DNA from: Arthrobacter sp. zg-Y919
GTDB taxonomy: Bacteria > Actinomycetota > Actinomycetes > Actinomycetales > Micrococcaceae
NCBI RefSeq assembly: GCF_030142045.1
Contig: NZ_CP126242.1
Span: 744,001 to 808,000, forward strand
Reading direction: 5' to 3'
DNA length: 64,000 nucleotides
Shown here: positions 35,492 to 45,673 of the stretch, piece by piece
Layout: each line of letters begins with the position of its first letter
How positions within the stretch are numbered: position 1 is the first letter of the stretch
The notes under the pieces: model-generated
The model's input: the letters and a program-made list of their open reading frames with translations, nothing else
Told to the model about the DNA's origin: nothing
Databases searched by the model: none
Position numbers and translations under genes: made by a program

Positions 35492-36774
35492 GCACCGCAA
35501 CAACGCTTCCGGCTCCCAAGGCGGCCACCCTCAGCGGTGTCCGCAGCTGGAAGACCCCGATCATCCTGATTGTCCTGTCCCTGCTGGGACTGTTTGTCTT
35601 CGCCCTGGGGGCCCCGTCCAACGACGTGACCTTCCGGCTCTCCGATCCCGGAGAGGCGATTGTCCTGCCCGAACTGGTGGTTTCCGCCCCCATGGTCGGC
35701 TGGCTGACCGCTGTGCTGATGGTGGCCGCCGCAGCCTGGGCCCTGATGCTGACGCGCAGCGGCCGCCGGGTACCCGTCTGGCTGATCGCCGTCTTCGGCG
35801 TGCTCTTCGTCCTGGGCTTCCTAACCTGGGTCGTGGGCAGCGCCAACACCCCCAACGTGGCCCTCTACGGACTGCTTTCCGGATCCTTCGCCCTGGCCAT
35901 CCCGCTGATCTTCGGTTCACTCTCGGGTGTGCTGTGCGAGCGTTCCGGCGTGGTCAACATCGCCATCGAAGGACAGCTGCTCTTCGGCGCCTTCGCCGCC
36001 GCCGTGGCAGGTTCGCTCTCCGGCAACGCGTTCGTCGGGCTGTTTGCCGCCGCCGTCGCCGGTGCGCTGGTCTCCCTGGTGCTGGCCGTGTTCAGCATCA
36101 AGTACATCGTCAACCAGGTGATTGTCGGCGTTGTGCTGAACGTGCTGGTCTCCGGCCTCACCGGCTTCCTGTTCTCCACGCTGCTGTCCTCGGACGCTGC
36201 GAAGTGGAACTCCCCGCCGTCGCTGCCGCCGATCCGGATCCCGCTGCTGGCGGATATCCCGGTCCTCGGGCCGATCCTCTTCAACCAGTCGATCGTGGGC
36301 TACCTCATGTACATCGCCCTTGCGGCGGTCTACTTCGGACTGTTCCACTCCAAGTGGGGCCTGCGCACCCGCGCAGTGGGCGAGCACCCCAAGGCTGCTG
36401 ACACCCTGGGCGTGAACGTGAACCGCACCCGGTTCATCAACGTCCTGCTCGCCGGTGTGGTGGCCGGTATCGGCGGCGCCTTCTTCACCCTCGTTTCGGT
36501 GTCCGCGTTCAACCGCGACATGACCGGCGGACAGGGCTACATTGCCCTGGCAGCGCTGATCCTGGGCCGCTGGAATCCGCTCGGCGCCCTGCTGGCGGCA
36601 CTGCTGTTCGGCTTCGCCACCAACCTGCAGTACGTGCTGAGCCTGTTGGGAACCGCTGTTCCCAACCAGTTCCTGGCCATGCTGCCGTACGTGGTGACGA
36701 TCTTCGCCGTCGCCGGTGTGGTCGGCAAGTCCCGGGCACCTGCGGCCAGCGGTGTGCCTTACATCAAGGGCTAG
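35488..36774 (+). CDS. Nucleoside ABC importer permease, second subunit (NupC/NupQ-like)
   Basis: The 428-residue permease shows SGVLCERSGVVNIAIEGQLL in the second half of the first third and the ATPase-docking LRTRAVGEHPKAADTLGVNV, matching the second permease of BMP-type systems. Two or three extra N-terminal helices precede the core. ATGA overlap with the first permease indicates coupled translation. Confidence 0.9.
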   Translation: MSTATTLPAPKAATLSGVRSWKTPIILIVLSLLGLFVFALGAPSNDVTFRLSDPGEAIVLPELVVSAPMVGWLTAVLMVAAAAWALMLTRSGRRVPVWLIAVFGVLFVLGFLTWVVGSANTPNVALYGLLSGSFALAIPLIFGSLSGVLCERSGVVNIAIEGQLLFGAFAAAVAGSLSGNAFVGLFAAAVAGALVSLVLAVFSIKYIVNQVIVGVVLNVLVSGLTGFLFSTLLSSDAAKWNSPPSLPPIRIPLLADIPVLGPILFNQSIVGYLMYIALAAVYFGLFHSKWGLRTRAVGEHPKAADTLGVNVNRTRFINVLLAGVVAGIGGAFFTLVSVSAFNRDMTGGQGYIALAALILGRWNPLGALLAALLFGFATNLQYVLSLLGTAVPNQFLAMLPYVVTIFAVAGVVGKSRAPAASGVPYIKG

Positions 36775-36817
36775 AAACGCTACGCACCCGCTAGAAATGC
36801 ACCAGCTAGGACTAAGA

Positions 36818-37249
36818 ATGACAACTACCCCCCACCCGGACCAGCCGCAGGCGGTGGACTGGGAGCTGCTCCTGGAAACCGCCCGGGCGGCCCTGGCCCA
36901 CGCCTACGTGCCCTACTCGAAGTATCCGGTAGGCGCCGCGGCGCTTACCGACGACGGCCGGATAGTTTCCGGCTGCAACATCGAAAACGCCTCCTACGGG
37001 CTGACACTGTGTGCCGAGTGCTCCATGATCAGCCAGCTGCGCATGACCGGAGGCGGCAGCCTTGCCGCCTTTGCCTGCGTGGATGGATCGGGCAATGTCC
37101 TGATGCCGTGCGGCCGCTGCCGGCAGCTGCTGTACGAATTCCGGGCACCCGGGATGCAGTTGATGACCGTAAGCGGCATCCGGAGCATGGACGAAGTCCT
37201 GCCGGATGCCTTTGGACCGCAGCACCTTGAAGGGCAGGACAACCAATGA
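36818..37249 (+). CDS. cdd: Cytidine deaminase
   Basis: It deaminates cytidine and deoxycytidine to uridines in the salvage pathway. The zinc site is complete: CAECSMI (catalytic CAE, near residues 67-69) and PCGRCRQLL. It has 143 residues, typical of the homotetrameric type. AGGA lies 6 nt before the ATG. It ends in a 4-base overlap with deoA, and follows the nucleoside importer genes. Confidence 0.95.
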   Translation: MTTTPHPDQPQAVDWELLLETARAALAHAYVPYSKYPVGAAALTDDGRIVSGCNIENASYGLTLCAECSMISQLRMTGGGSLAAFACVDGSGNVLMPCGRCRQLLYEFRAPGMQLMTVSGIRSMDEVLPDAFGPQHLEGQDNQ

Positions 37250-38535
37250 GCGCTGAAAAGTTCGACGCCGTAGACATCATCGGCATCAAGCGGGACCGGG
37301 GCACGCTGAGCCCGGAACAGATTGACTGGACGATCGACGCGTACACCCGCGGCGCCATTGCGGATGAGCAGATGGCGGCGCTGAACATGGCCATCCTGCT
37401 CAACGGCATGAGCCGGGATGAAATCTCCCGCTGGACCAACGCCATGATCAATTCCGGGGAGCGGATGGACTTCTCCTCCCTGGGCAAGCCGACCTCGGAC
37501 AAGCACTCCACCGGCGGCGTGGGGGACAAGATCACCCTGCCGCTGGCCCCCCTGGTGGCGGTGTTCGGCATCGCCGTCCCGCAGCTCTCGGGCCGCGGAC
37601 TGGGCCACACCGGCGGCACCTTGGACAAGCTTGAAGCCATCCCCGGCTGGCAGGCGTCCCTGAGCAACGACGCCCTGATGGCCCAGCTGCGCGACGTCGG
37701 CGCGGTCATCTGTGCCGCCGGCGCAGGCCTGGCTCCTGCCGACAAGAAGCTGTACTCGCTGCGTGACGTGACGGGAACGGTGGAAGCGATTCCGCTGATC
37801 GCGTCTTCGATCATGAGCAAGAAGATCGCCGAAGGCACCGGCTCGCTGGTGCTCGACGTGAAGGTGGGCAGCGGTGCCTTCATGAAGGACGAGGCCCGTG
37901 CCCGCGAACTGGCCGAGACCATGGTTGCCCTGGGTAAGGACGCCGGCGTCAACACGGTGGCCCTGCTGACCGACATGTCCACTCCGCTGGGCCTGACCGC
38001 AGGCAACGCCATCGAAGTTCAGGAGTCCGTGGACGTCCTGGCCGGCGGCGGCCCGGAAGACGTCGTCGAGCTCACGCTGGCCCTGGCCCGCGAAATGCTC
38101 ACGGCCGCCGGGCGGCCCGACGCCGACCCGGAAGCGGCGCTGAAGGACGGCCGGGCAATGGACGTGTGGCGCCGCATGATCTCCGCGCAGGGCGGGGATC
38201 CGGACGCAAAGCTGCCCGTGGCCCGGGAATCCGAAACCATCTACGCGCCTGCCGACGGCGTGCTGGTGGAACTGGATGCCCTCTCCGTGGGTGTTGCGGC
38301 CTGGCGCCTTGGTGCCGGCCGTGCGCGCAAGGAAGACGCCGTCCAGGCCGGTGCCGGCGTGGTTATGCACGCCAAACCGGGAGCCGTGGTCCGGGCCGGA
38401 GAGCCGCTGATGACGCTGCTGACCGACACCCCGGAGAAGTTCGACCGTGCCCGTGAGGCACTCGAGAACGCCGTCGTCGTCGCTCCCGAGGGATCGCGGC
38501 CGGCACGGAAGCTGATCATCGACCGGATCAGCTAG
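37246..38535 (+). CDS. deoA: Thymidine/pyrimidine-nucleoside phosphorylase
   Basis: It cleaves thymidine, deoxyuridine or uridine with phosphate to the base plus (deoxy)ribose-1-phosphate. The family signature GRGLGHTGGTLDKLEAIPG and the phosphate-binding KHSTGGVGDK are present (about residues 84-135). 429 residues is normal. With cdd and the importer it allows imported pyrimidine nucleosides to be used as carbon, nitrogen or base source. Hairpin repeats follow. Confidence 0.95.
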   Translation: MSAEKFDAVDIIGIKRDRGTLSPEQIDWTIDAYTRGAIADEQMAALNMAILLNGMSRDEISRWTNAMINSGERMDFSSLGKPTSDKHSTGGVGDKITLPLAPLVAVFGIAVPQLSGRGLGHTGGTLDKLEAIPGWQASLSNDALMAQLRDVGAVICAAGAGLAPADKKLYSLRDVTGTVEAIPLIASSIMSKKIAEGTGSLVLDVKVGSGAFMKDEARARELAETMVALGKDAGVNTVALLTDMSTPLGLTAGNAIEVQESVDVLAGGGPEDVVELTLALAREMLTAAGRPDADPEAALKDGRAMDVWRRMISAQGGDPDAKLPVARESETIYAPADGVLVELDALSVGVAAWRLGAGRARKEDAVQAGAGVVMHAKPGAVVRAGEPLMTLLTDTPEKFDRAREALENAVVVAPEGSRPARKLIIDRIS

Positions 38536-38661
38536 GGCTTCGGGGCCTCTTTCCGGTGCCCGGGGGCCCGGGGGTGCCGGGGTGCCGGGCCCTGCGGGTC
38601 CCGGAACGGCGGCAACGAAATTCCTTGCTCGCAGAGCTCGCAGGAATATTAAAGCCGCCTT

Positions 38662-38765
38662 CCTCCGGGACCCTACGGGTCCGGCAGCGGCCGGTGCCTC
38701 CGGGACCCTACGGGTCCGGCAGCGGCGGGGCCTCCGGGGCCCTACGGGTCCGGCAGCGGCGGTGT
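38662..38765. repeat. Three tandem ~35-bp repeats, each a GGACCC-TAC-GGGTCC hairpin
   Basis: Three units of 34-35 bp begin CCTCCGGGACCC and each contains the perfect 6-bp dyad GGACCC-TAC-GGGTCC; the third has a G-U-compatible change. A degenerate relative is at about 38585-38604. They occupy the otherwise gene-free 360-base gap between deoA and the DedA gene. They may form a multi-hairpin terminator for the nucleoside operon or be a mobile intergenic repeat; no protein is encoded. Confidence 0.8.
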
Positions 38766-38895
38766 CGCCCGCGGGCCCAGGCCCGGCCGGGGTAGACCCG
38801 AAAGTGCCCCTGCAGCGGTTCGCCGCCGGGGGACTGCAGTGTCCGTGGCATGCTTGTAAATGGACTTGGACAGCTAACTCAAGGAGCGGCACCAG

Positions 38896-39585
38896 TTGGA
38901 TGTTTTCAGTGCCACTGTGGACGGCATTAACAACTTCATCCTCGCTTCGGCAGGCTCGCCGTGGGTCTACATCGGGCTCTTTGCCTGTTGCCTGATCGAC
39001 GGATTCTTCCCCCCGGTGCCCAGTGAGTCACTGGTGGTGGCGCTGGCGTCGCTGGCCCTCAGCGGCGCAGGGGTGAACGTGTGGTTGATTATTCCGGCCG
39101 CCGCACTGGGTGCCTTCGTGGGCGATAACCTCGCCTACCTGATGGGCCGGGGGATCGGCATCGAACGGTTTGCCTGGATGCGCAGGCCCAAGCTGCAGCG
39201 CTCCATCGCCTGGGCCCGCCACGAGCTCGACAAGCGCTCGGTGTCCCTCATCCTTGTGGCGCGGTTCATCCCGGTGGGCCGGGTGGTGGTCAACGTGACC
39301 GCCGGTGCCACCGGCTTCCCGCAGCGCCGCTTCATTGCGCTCACCGGCATCTCCGGGATTGTCTGGGCGGCCTACAGTGTGGCCATCGGCTCCATTGCCG
39401 GGGCCTGGTTCAACGAACACCACCTGCTCGGCGTCGTCGTTGGCGTCAGCGGCGCGCTGGTCCTGGGCCTGATAGTCGACCGGCTCATCACCATGGTCCG
39501 GGGAACGGTGCCGGAGACCCAGCACCAGGTTCCGGACGACATGCCGAAGGCCGACGACGGCGAGAGCTCGCAGAAGGCCGCCTGA
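38896..39585 (+). CDS. DedA family (VTT domain) membrane protein
   Basis: The 229-residue DedA/SNARE-associated-type membrane protein shows IDGFFPPVPSESLVVALA near residues 34-51, GAFVGDNLAYLMGRGIG, and the later ARFIPVGRVVVNVTAGAT. These are the conserved Glu/Arg-bearing re-entrant segments linked to undecaprenyl-phosphate or phospholipid flipping and envelope stress resistance. The C-terminal 35 residues are hydrophilic. A TTG start lies 9 nt after AAGGAG. Confidence 0.9.
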   Translation: MDVFSATVDGINNFILASAGSPWVYIGLFACCLIDGFFPPVPSESLVVALASLALSGAGVNVWLIIPAAALGAFVGDNLAYLMGRGIGIERFAWMRRPKLQRSIAWARHELDKRSVSLILVARFIPVGRVVVNVTAGATGFPQRRFIALTGISGIVWAAYSVAIGSIAGAWFNEHHLLGVVVGVSGALVLGLIVDRLITMVRGTVPETQHQVPDDMPKADDGESSQKAA

Positions 39586-39604
39586 AACCCCGTAGAGTTG
39601 CCGT

Positions 39605-40741
39605 GTGACTGAGCCTACAAACCTCCCCTCGAACCGTTCCTTCGACGTACGCAGCCTGCCGAAGGTATCGCTGCATGACCACCTTGACGGTGGCCTCCGT
39701 CCGGCCACCATCATTGAGCTGGCTGCCGCCGTCGGTCATTCCCTGCCGGCCACGGACCCGGCGGCGCTGGGGGAGTGGTTCCGTCAATCGGCGGATTCGG
39801 GTTCGCTGCCGCGCTACCTCGAAACCTTCGACCACACCATCGCCGTTATGCAGACCCGTGAGGGCCTGATCCGCGTAGCCCGTGAATTCGTCGAGGATCT
39901 TGCAGCCGACGGTGTGGTCTACGCGGAGATCCGCTGGGCACCCGAACAGCATGTGCAGGCAGGACTGAGCCTGGACGAAGCCGTGGAAGCGGTTCAGGCA
40001 GGCATTGAAGAGGGCGTGGCGAACGCGGAAGCGGCGGGCAGCTTCATCCAGGTGGGCCAGCTGATCACCGCTATGCGGCATGCCGACCGGGCCATGGAGA
40101 TTGCCGAACTGGCTGTCCGGCACCGCGACTCCGGGGCCGTCGGTTTTGATATTGCCGGGCCGGAAGACGGTTTCCCGCCCGCACGGTTCAAGGATGCCTT
40201 CACCTACCTGGCCGAAAACCAGTTCCCGGCGACGGTGCATGCCGGCGAAGCAGCAGGGATCGAGAGCATCGTGGACGCCCTGGTACATGGCCGGGCGCTG
40301 CGGCTGGGACACGGCGTGCGGATCGCCGAAGACATTGACGTTGAATTCGAAGACGACGCCATGGCGGATGCCGAAGTGGGCATTGTCAGCATGGGCCGGG
40401 TTGCTGGCTGGGTCCGGGACCGCGGCATCGCCCTTGAGGTCTGCCCGTCCTCGAACCTGCAGACCGGCGCCGTCGCCTCCTTCGGTGAGGACATCGAAAC
40501 GCACCCGATCGACCTGCTCTACCAGACCGGCTTCGCCGTTACGGTCAACACCGACAACCGGCTGATGAGTAACGTAACGCTCACCGGGGAATTTGAACTG
40601 CTGATGGACACCTTCGACTACGACCTCGACGATGTCCTGGAACTGACAATGAACGCCGTCAACGCAGCCTTCCTCCCGCTGGACGAGCGTGCCGCGCTGT
40701 CCGCATTCGTCACCGAGGGATTCAACCGCGCCCGTGTCTGA
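39605..40741 (+). CDS. add: Adenosine deaminase
   Basis: It deaminates adenosine and deoxyadenosine to inosines. Metal ligands and catalytic residues are visible: LHDHLDGGLRP (near residues 21-31), HAGEAAG with the catalytic Glu, LGHGVRI, CPSSNLQTGAV and NTDNRLMS. A TAGAGT box ends 6 nt before the GTG, with no Shine-Dalgarno, suggesting a leaderless start. Position near cdd and deoA fits nucleoside salvage. Confidence 0.95.
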   Translation: MTEPTNLPSNRSFDVRSLPKVSLHDHLDGGLRPATIIELAAAVGHSLPATDPAALGEWFRQSADSGSLPRYLETFDHTIAVMQTREGLIRVAREFVEDLAADGVVYAEIRWAPEQHVQAGLSLDEAVEAVQAGIEEGVANAEAAGSFIQVGQLITAMRHADRAMEIAELAVRHRDSGAVGFDIAGPEDGFPPARFKDAFTYLAENQFPATVHAGEAAGIESIVDALVHGRALRLGHGVRIAEDIDVEFEDDAMADAEVGIVSMGRVAGWVRDRGIALEVCPSSNLQTGAVASFGEDIETHPIDLLYQTGFAVTVNTDNRLMSNVTLTGEFELLMDTFDYDLDDVLELTMNAVNAAFLPLDERAALSAFVTEGFNRARV

Positions 40742-41432
40742 TCTGGCCCTCCCTGATGATCTCGGCGGGCGGTTCACCCGCCTCGCCGAGGTCATCGGTG
40801 CCCTCCGTGAGCGTTGCCCGTGGACCCGGGCCCTGACCCACGAATCCCTGCTCGAGTACCTCGTGGAGGAAACCTACGAGCTCATCGAAGTGGTGGAAGG
40901 CGGCACGGCCGGCCCGGAACGCGCCGCCGAACTGCGCGGCGAACTCGGGGATGTGCTGCTGCAGGTGCTGCTCCATGCCCGGCTGCAGCAGGAAGCCGGA
41001 AGCTTTTCCGTGGCGGACGTAGTCGATGAGCTGACCGCCAAGATGATCCGCCGCAATCCCCACGTCTTCCGCCCTGACGGGACCCTCCGGGAAGAGGGGG
41101 AGGAATCGGATATCGCGGCGATCGAACAGGCCTGGGACGACGCCAAAAAGGCGGAATCCCCGGCCCGGGTCTCCGCTTTCGAAGGGATTCCGGCCGGGTT
41201 GCCGGCGCTGCTGCTGGCCGCCAAGACCCTGTCCCGCGCCCAACGCGCAGGCCGTCCGATGCCGCCGCAGACTGTCGGTGGAGATGTGGCCGGAACGGGT
41301 TTCGCGGATGAAACCGAGCTCGGGGATGTGCTGTTCTCCTTGGTCCGCCGCGCCTCCGAGCAGGGGCTCGACGCCGAGGCGGCACTTCGCGCGGCGGTCC
41401 GCCGGTACACCGGCAAAGACGCACAAAGCTGA
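40734..41432 (+). CDS. mazG: MazG family nucleoside triphosphate pyrophosphohydrolase
   Basis: It hydrolyses non-canonical or excess NTPs to NMP and pyrophosphate. The 232-residue protein has the helical MazG core with CPWTRALTHESLLEYLVEE (about residues 26-44), the metal-binding EETYELIE and ELRGELGDVLLQVLLHA. It is a single MazG domain with a partial second repeat near the C-terminus (DETELGDVLFSLV). GTG start overlaps add by 8 bases, and eno follows, as in many actinobacteria. Confidence 0.92.
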   Translation: MSDLALPDDLGGRFTRLAEVIGALRERCPWTRALTHESLLEYLVEETYELIEVVEGGTAGPERAAELRGELGDVLLQVLLHARLQQEAGSFSVADVVDELTAKMIRRNPHVFRPDGTLREEGEESDIAAIEQAWDDAKKAESPARVSAFEGIPAGLPALLLAAKTLSRAQRAGRPMPPQTVGGDVAGTGFADETELGDVLFSLVRRASEQGLDAEAALRAAVRRYTGKDAQS

Positions 41433-41524
41433 TTTCCTCGCCCCTTCCGTGCGGTAACTGACCGGTCCGATCCACCCGATTCACCTGCCGGACGTTCCCC
41501 GCGGCCGCGATTCTATTAGGCTAA

Positions 41525-42889
<1,365 letters not shown>

Positions 42890-42921
42890 CCGGACCGCTG
42901 TAACTGTGCCGTCGTAACCCC

Positions 42922-42960
42922 AACGCCTACACACCCGGTGAATCCGGGTGTGTAGGCGTT
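42922..42960 (+). terminator. Hairpin after eno
   Basis: A perfect 17-bp stem (AACGCCTACACACCCGG with its complement) and a 5-nt loop lie 32 bases after eno. Only GTT at the end resembles a U-tract. This probably ends or attenuates the eno transcript. Confidence 0.68.
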
Positions 42961-43094
42961 GCGGAACGGCTGCGGAACACCACGGGTGGGTAACCTCATA
43001 GGAGGGGACCCGCCCGCGGTGGTTCCGGGACGGGTTTACCCCGCGTTTTCGACGGCTGCCCTGCCGCCGGCACCGAGTTCTGCAGCACGTAGTT

Positions 43095-43133
43095 CAGCAC
43101 TGACAAAAAACAGCACTGATAAAAAACAGCACC
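43095..43133 (+). repeat. Short tandem repeat (16 bp, 2.4 copies) before the FtsB-like gene
   Basis: CAGCACTGACAAAAAA and CAGCACTGATAAAAAA are adjacent copies of a 16-bp unit, followed by a partial CAGCACC. The A-runs are spaced 16 bases apart, a spacing that can affect DNA curvature or slip during replication. It lies within the leader or promoter of the septum-formation gene. Confidence 0.75.
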
Positions 43134-43151
43134 AATCAAGACAGGAACGGC

Positions 43152-43958
43152 ATGTCAACCCGACGCCCCAAGGTGCCCAGGCCCGCGGCCCCCGTAAATC
43201 CGGCCCCCGTAAACCCGGCGGGGCCGAAAGCGAGTGGGCCGAAAGCAAGTGGGGCGAAAGCAGGCGGGACCAAACCTGCCGCGTCAAAGCCGGCTGCCGT
43301 GAGGCCGTCGTCAGCGAAGGCTGCTGCTCCCAAGAGTGCCGCTCCCAAGGCTGCTGCGCCGAAGGCTGCCGTTCCCAAGGCCACGGCGTTCAAGTCTGCC
43401 GCGCCTAAGTCTGCCGCGCCTAAGTCTGCCGGGGCGGGCGAGCGTTCCCGGAAACTGTCGGCGTCGGACGCCCGTGCCGCCGTGCGGTCCCAGCTCTCCG
43501 GCGGCATCCGGCGTCAGGCCGACCCGGCACCGGAAAATTCCACCCCGGAGCCGGAAACCCAGGACGAGCTGCTGCCGGTACCTGCCAAGGCGTTCTCCGG
43601 CAGGCTGCTGGTGCTCGCCATGGTGATGGTCGCTATCACGGTCCTTCTGGCTCCGTCGGTGCGGACCTACCTCCAGCAGCGCTCGGACATTGCGGTGACC
43701 AAGTCGGAAATCGCCGAGGCCCGCGCCACCCAGGCCGAACTGGAGGTCCAGCTGGGCCGATGGGAAGATCCGGCCTACGTCAAGCAGCAGGCCCGTGACC
43801 GTATTTTCCTGGTGATGCCGGGGGAGAAGCGGTACCTGGTCAAGGGCGAAAACGGCCTGGAAGAAGCAGAGCAGCTGGCAGCCGAAGAAGAGCCGGAGGA
43901 CCTGCAGTGGGTTGATTCGCTCTGGGACTCGGTCAAGAAATCCGCCACGGCACAGTAA
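43152..43958 (+). CDS. Septum formation initiator family protein (FtsB/DivIC-like)
   Basis: This is a bitopic division protein. A disordered Ala/Pro/Lys-rich cytoplasmic region with repeated AAPK units (about residues 57-92) precedes a transmembrane helix (151-169). A short extracellular coiled coil (172-204) and the DivIC/FtsB segment WEDPAYVKQQARDRI follow. FtsB-type proteins link FtsQ and FtsL at the septum. The repeat-rich N-terminus is long (about 145 residues). The order eno-ftsB-DUF501-ppx is widely conserved in actinobacteria. Confidence 0.88.
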   Translation: MSTRRPKVPRPAAPVNPAPVNPAGPKASGPKASGAKAGGTKPAASKPAAVRPSSAKAAAPKSAAPKAAAPKAAVPKATAFKSAAPKSAAPKSAGAGERSRKLSASDARAAVRSQLSGGIRRQADPAPENSTPEPETQDELLPVPAKAFSGRLLVLAMVMVAITVLLAPSVRTYLQQRSDIAVTKSEIAEARATQAELEVQLGRWEDPAYVKQQARDRIFLVMPGEKRYLVKGENGLEEAEQLAAEEEPEDLQWVDSLWDSVKKSATAQ

Positions 43959-44021
43959 TCTGGAGGCTGATAGAAGTAGCAGCCCGGGGCCTCAACGGTC
44001 CCCACGGAAGGAACCTCCTGC

Positions 44022-44699
44022 ATGACCCAGGACCAGCTTGCCCCCACCCAGGAAGACCTGGAAACCCTGAGCAGGCAGCTTGGCCGCCCGGTGCGCGACG
44101 TCGTTGAAATCGGCGCCCGCTGTGTCTGCGGCAACCCCCTGGTGGCCACCACCGCTCCCCGCCTGAGCAACGGGATCCCGTTTCCCACCACGTACTACCT
44201 GACGCATCCGGTCATCACCGCGGCCGTCTCCCGGCTGGAAGCAGCCGGACTGATGACCGACATGACCCGGCGGCTGGAGGAGGACCCGGACCTGGCGCAG
44301 CGCTACCGCACTGCCCACGAACATTACCTCCAGGTCCGCAATGAAATCGGAGAGCGCACCGGAACCGGGCCCGTTCCGGAAATCGACGGTGTCTCCGCCG
44401 GCGGAATGCCTACCCGGGTAAAGTGCCTGCACGTGCTGGTCGGCCACTCCCTGGCCGCAGGTCCCGGCGTCAATCCGCTGGGCGACGAAGCGCTGGCCGC
44501 CATCGAGCAATGGTGGACAACCGACCGCTGCTACTGCGAAGGTGCTTGGGATACAGCCGCTCCCGCCCCGGAGCGGGACCTCAGCCGCCACACCAGGACA
44601 CAGGGCCTGAGCCCGGAAGAACTTGAAAGCAAGAAGGCTGCCCGCCGGCAGGGCAGCGAAGCAGCGGAACAGACTGCGACCAACGAGGGGGAACTGTGA
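44022..44699 (+). CDS. DUF501 domain-containing protein
   Basis: The 225-residue protein carries the DUF501 core (about residues 8-165) with VCGNPLVATTAPRLSNGIPF and the TYYLTHP motif, plus Cys/His-rich spots (CVCG, CLHVLVGH, CYCEGAW) that could bind a metal. Function is unknown, but the gene nearly always sits between an ftsB-like gene and ppx. It ends in a 4-base overlap (GTGA) with ppx. Confidence 0.9.
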   Translation: MTQDQLAPTQEDLETLSRQLGRPVRDVVEIGARCVCGNPLVATTAPRLSNGIPFPTTYYLTHPVITAAVSRLEAAGLMTDMTRRLEEDPDLAQRYRTAHEHYLQVRNEIGERTGTGPVPEIDGVSAGGMPTRVKCLHVLVGHSLAAGPGVNPLGDEALAAIEQWWTTDRCYCEGAWDTAAPAPERDLSRHTRTQGLSPEELESKKAARRQGSEAAEQTATNEGEL

Positions 44700-45673
44700 C
44701 AGGCCAGGAAGACAGCCGCGCTGAGAGCATGCGGGTTGCAGCCATCGACTGCGGCACCAACTCCATCCGTCTGCTCATTGCGGACGTGAGCCGGGACGGA
44801 CAGGGCGTGGCGCAGCTGACCGACGTCGTCCGCCTTATGCGCGTGAACCGGCTGGGACAGGGCGTGGACGCCACCGGAAGGCTGGCCCCGGAAGCGCTGG
44901 AACGCACCTTTGCCGCCGCTGACGAGTACGCGGACCTGATCCGCCGGCACGGCGCGTCCCGGGTCCGGTTCGTAGCCACCTCCGCCAGCCGCGACGCGGA
45001 AAACCGGCAGGAATTCGTGGACGGCATCCGCGCCCGGCTCGGGGTCGAACCCGAGGTCATCAGCGGGGACGAGGAAGCCGCGCTGTCCTTCGCCGGTGCA
45101 GCCAGCGTCTTCGCAGGCGGAAACGGCGCCAAGACACTCGTAGTGGATCTTGGCGGCGGCAGCACCGAGTTTGTGCTCGGTGACGGCAGCGGCGTCCTTG
45201 CGGCCAAAAGCACCAACATGGGCTGCGTGCGCTTTACCGAACGGTACCTGCTCTCCGATCCGCCCACCGAGGCGGAAATTGCGGCGGCACGGGCGGACAT
45301 CCTGGACATGATCGCCTCCGCCCTCGCCACCGTGCCGCTGGCCCGGGCCGACCGGCTGGTGGGTGTGGCCGGAACGATTACCACCGTCACGGCCGCCGCG
45401 CTGGGCCTGAGCGAGTACTCGCCCGACGCGATCCACGGCACCGAACTGAGCAGGGAGCAGATTGACGACGCAGCCGACGCGCTGCTGCGCCGGAACCGTG
45501 CCGCGCGGGCGGCCCTGCCGTACATGCATCCGGGCCGGGTGGACGTGATCGGTGCCGGCGCCCTGATCTGGCGCACCATCGTGGACCGCGTGGACGAACT
45601 GACGGACGGCCGTGTAGTCACGGCCTTCGCCAGCGAACACGACATCCTTGACGGCATTGCGCTGAGCGCATGA
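44696..45673 (+). CDS. ppx: Ppx/GppA phosphatase family protein (exopolyphosphatase-like)
   Basis: The ASKHA-fold protein (325 residues) shows IDCGTNSIRLLIAD (about residues 15-28), VATSASRDAENRQEF, the glycine-rich VVDLGGGSTEFVLG and GVAGTITTVTA. Relatives degrade polyphosphate or pppGpp. The short length, with no C-terminal helical domain, matches the actinobacterial Ppx type. GTG start couples it to the DUF501 gene. Confidence 0.92.
   Translation: MTGQEDSRAESMRVAAIDCGTNSIRLLIADVSRDGQGVAQLTDVVRLMRVNRLGQGVDATGRLAPEALERTFAAADEYADLIRRHGASRVRFVATSASRDAENRQEFVDGIRARLGVEPEVISGDEEAALSFAGAASVFAGGNGAKTLVVDLGGGSTEFVLGDGSGVLAAKSTNMGCVRFTERYLLSDPPTEAEIAAARADILDMIASALATVPLARADRLVGVAGTITTVTAAALGLSEYSPDAIHGTELSREQIDDAADALLRRNRAARAALPYMHPGRVDVIGAGALIWRTIVDRVDELTDGRVVTAFASEHDILDGIALSA

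Noticed and set aside
38556..38890. Possible small Gly/Pro/Ala-rich protein encoded across the hairpin repeats
   Set aside because: The open frames exist on both strands only because the repeat lacks stop codons; there is no Shine-Dalgarno and the composition follows the GC repeat.
43095..43133. CRISPR-like direct repeats
   Set aside because: The copies are directly adjacent 16-bp units without spacers, so this is a simple tandem repeat.
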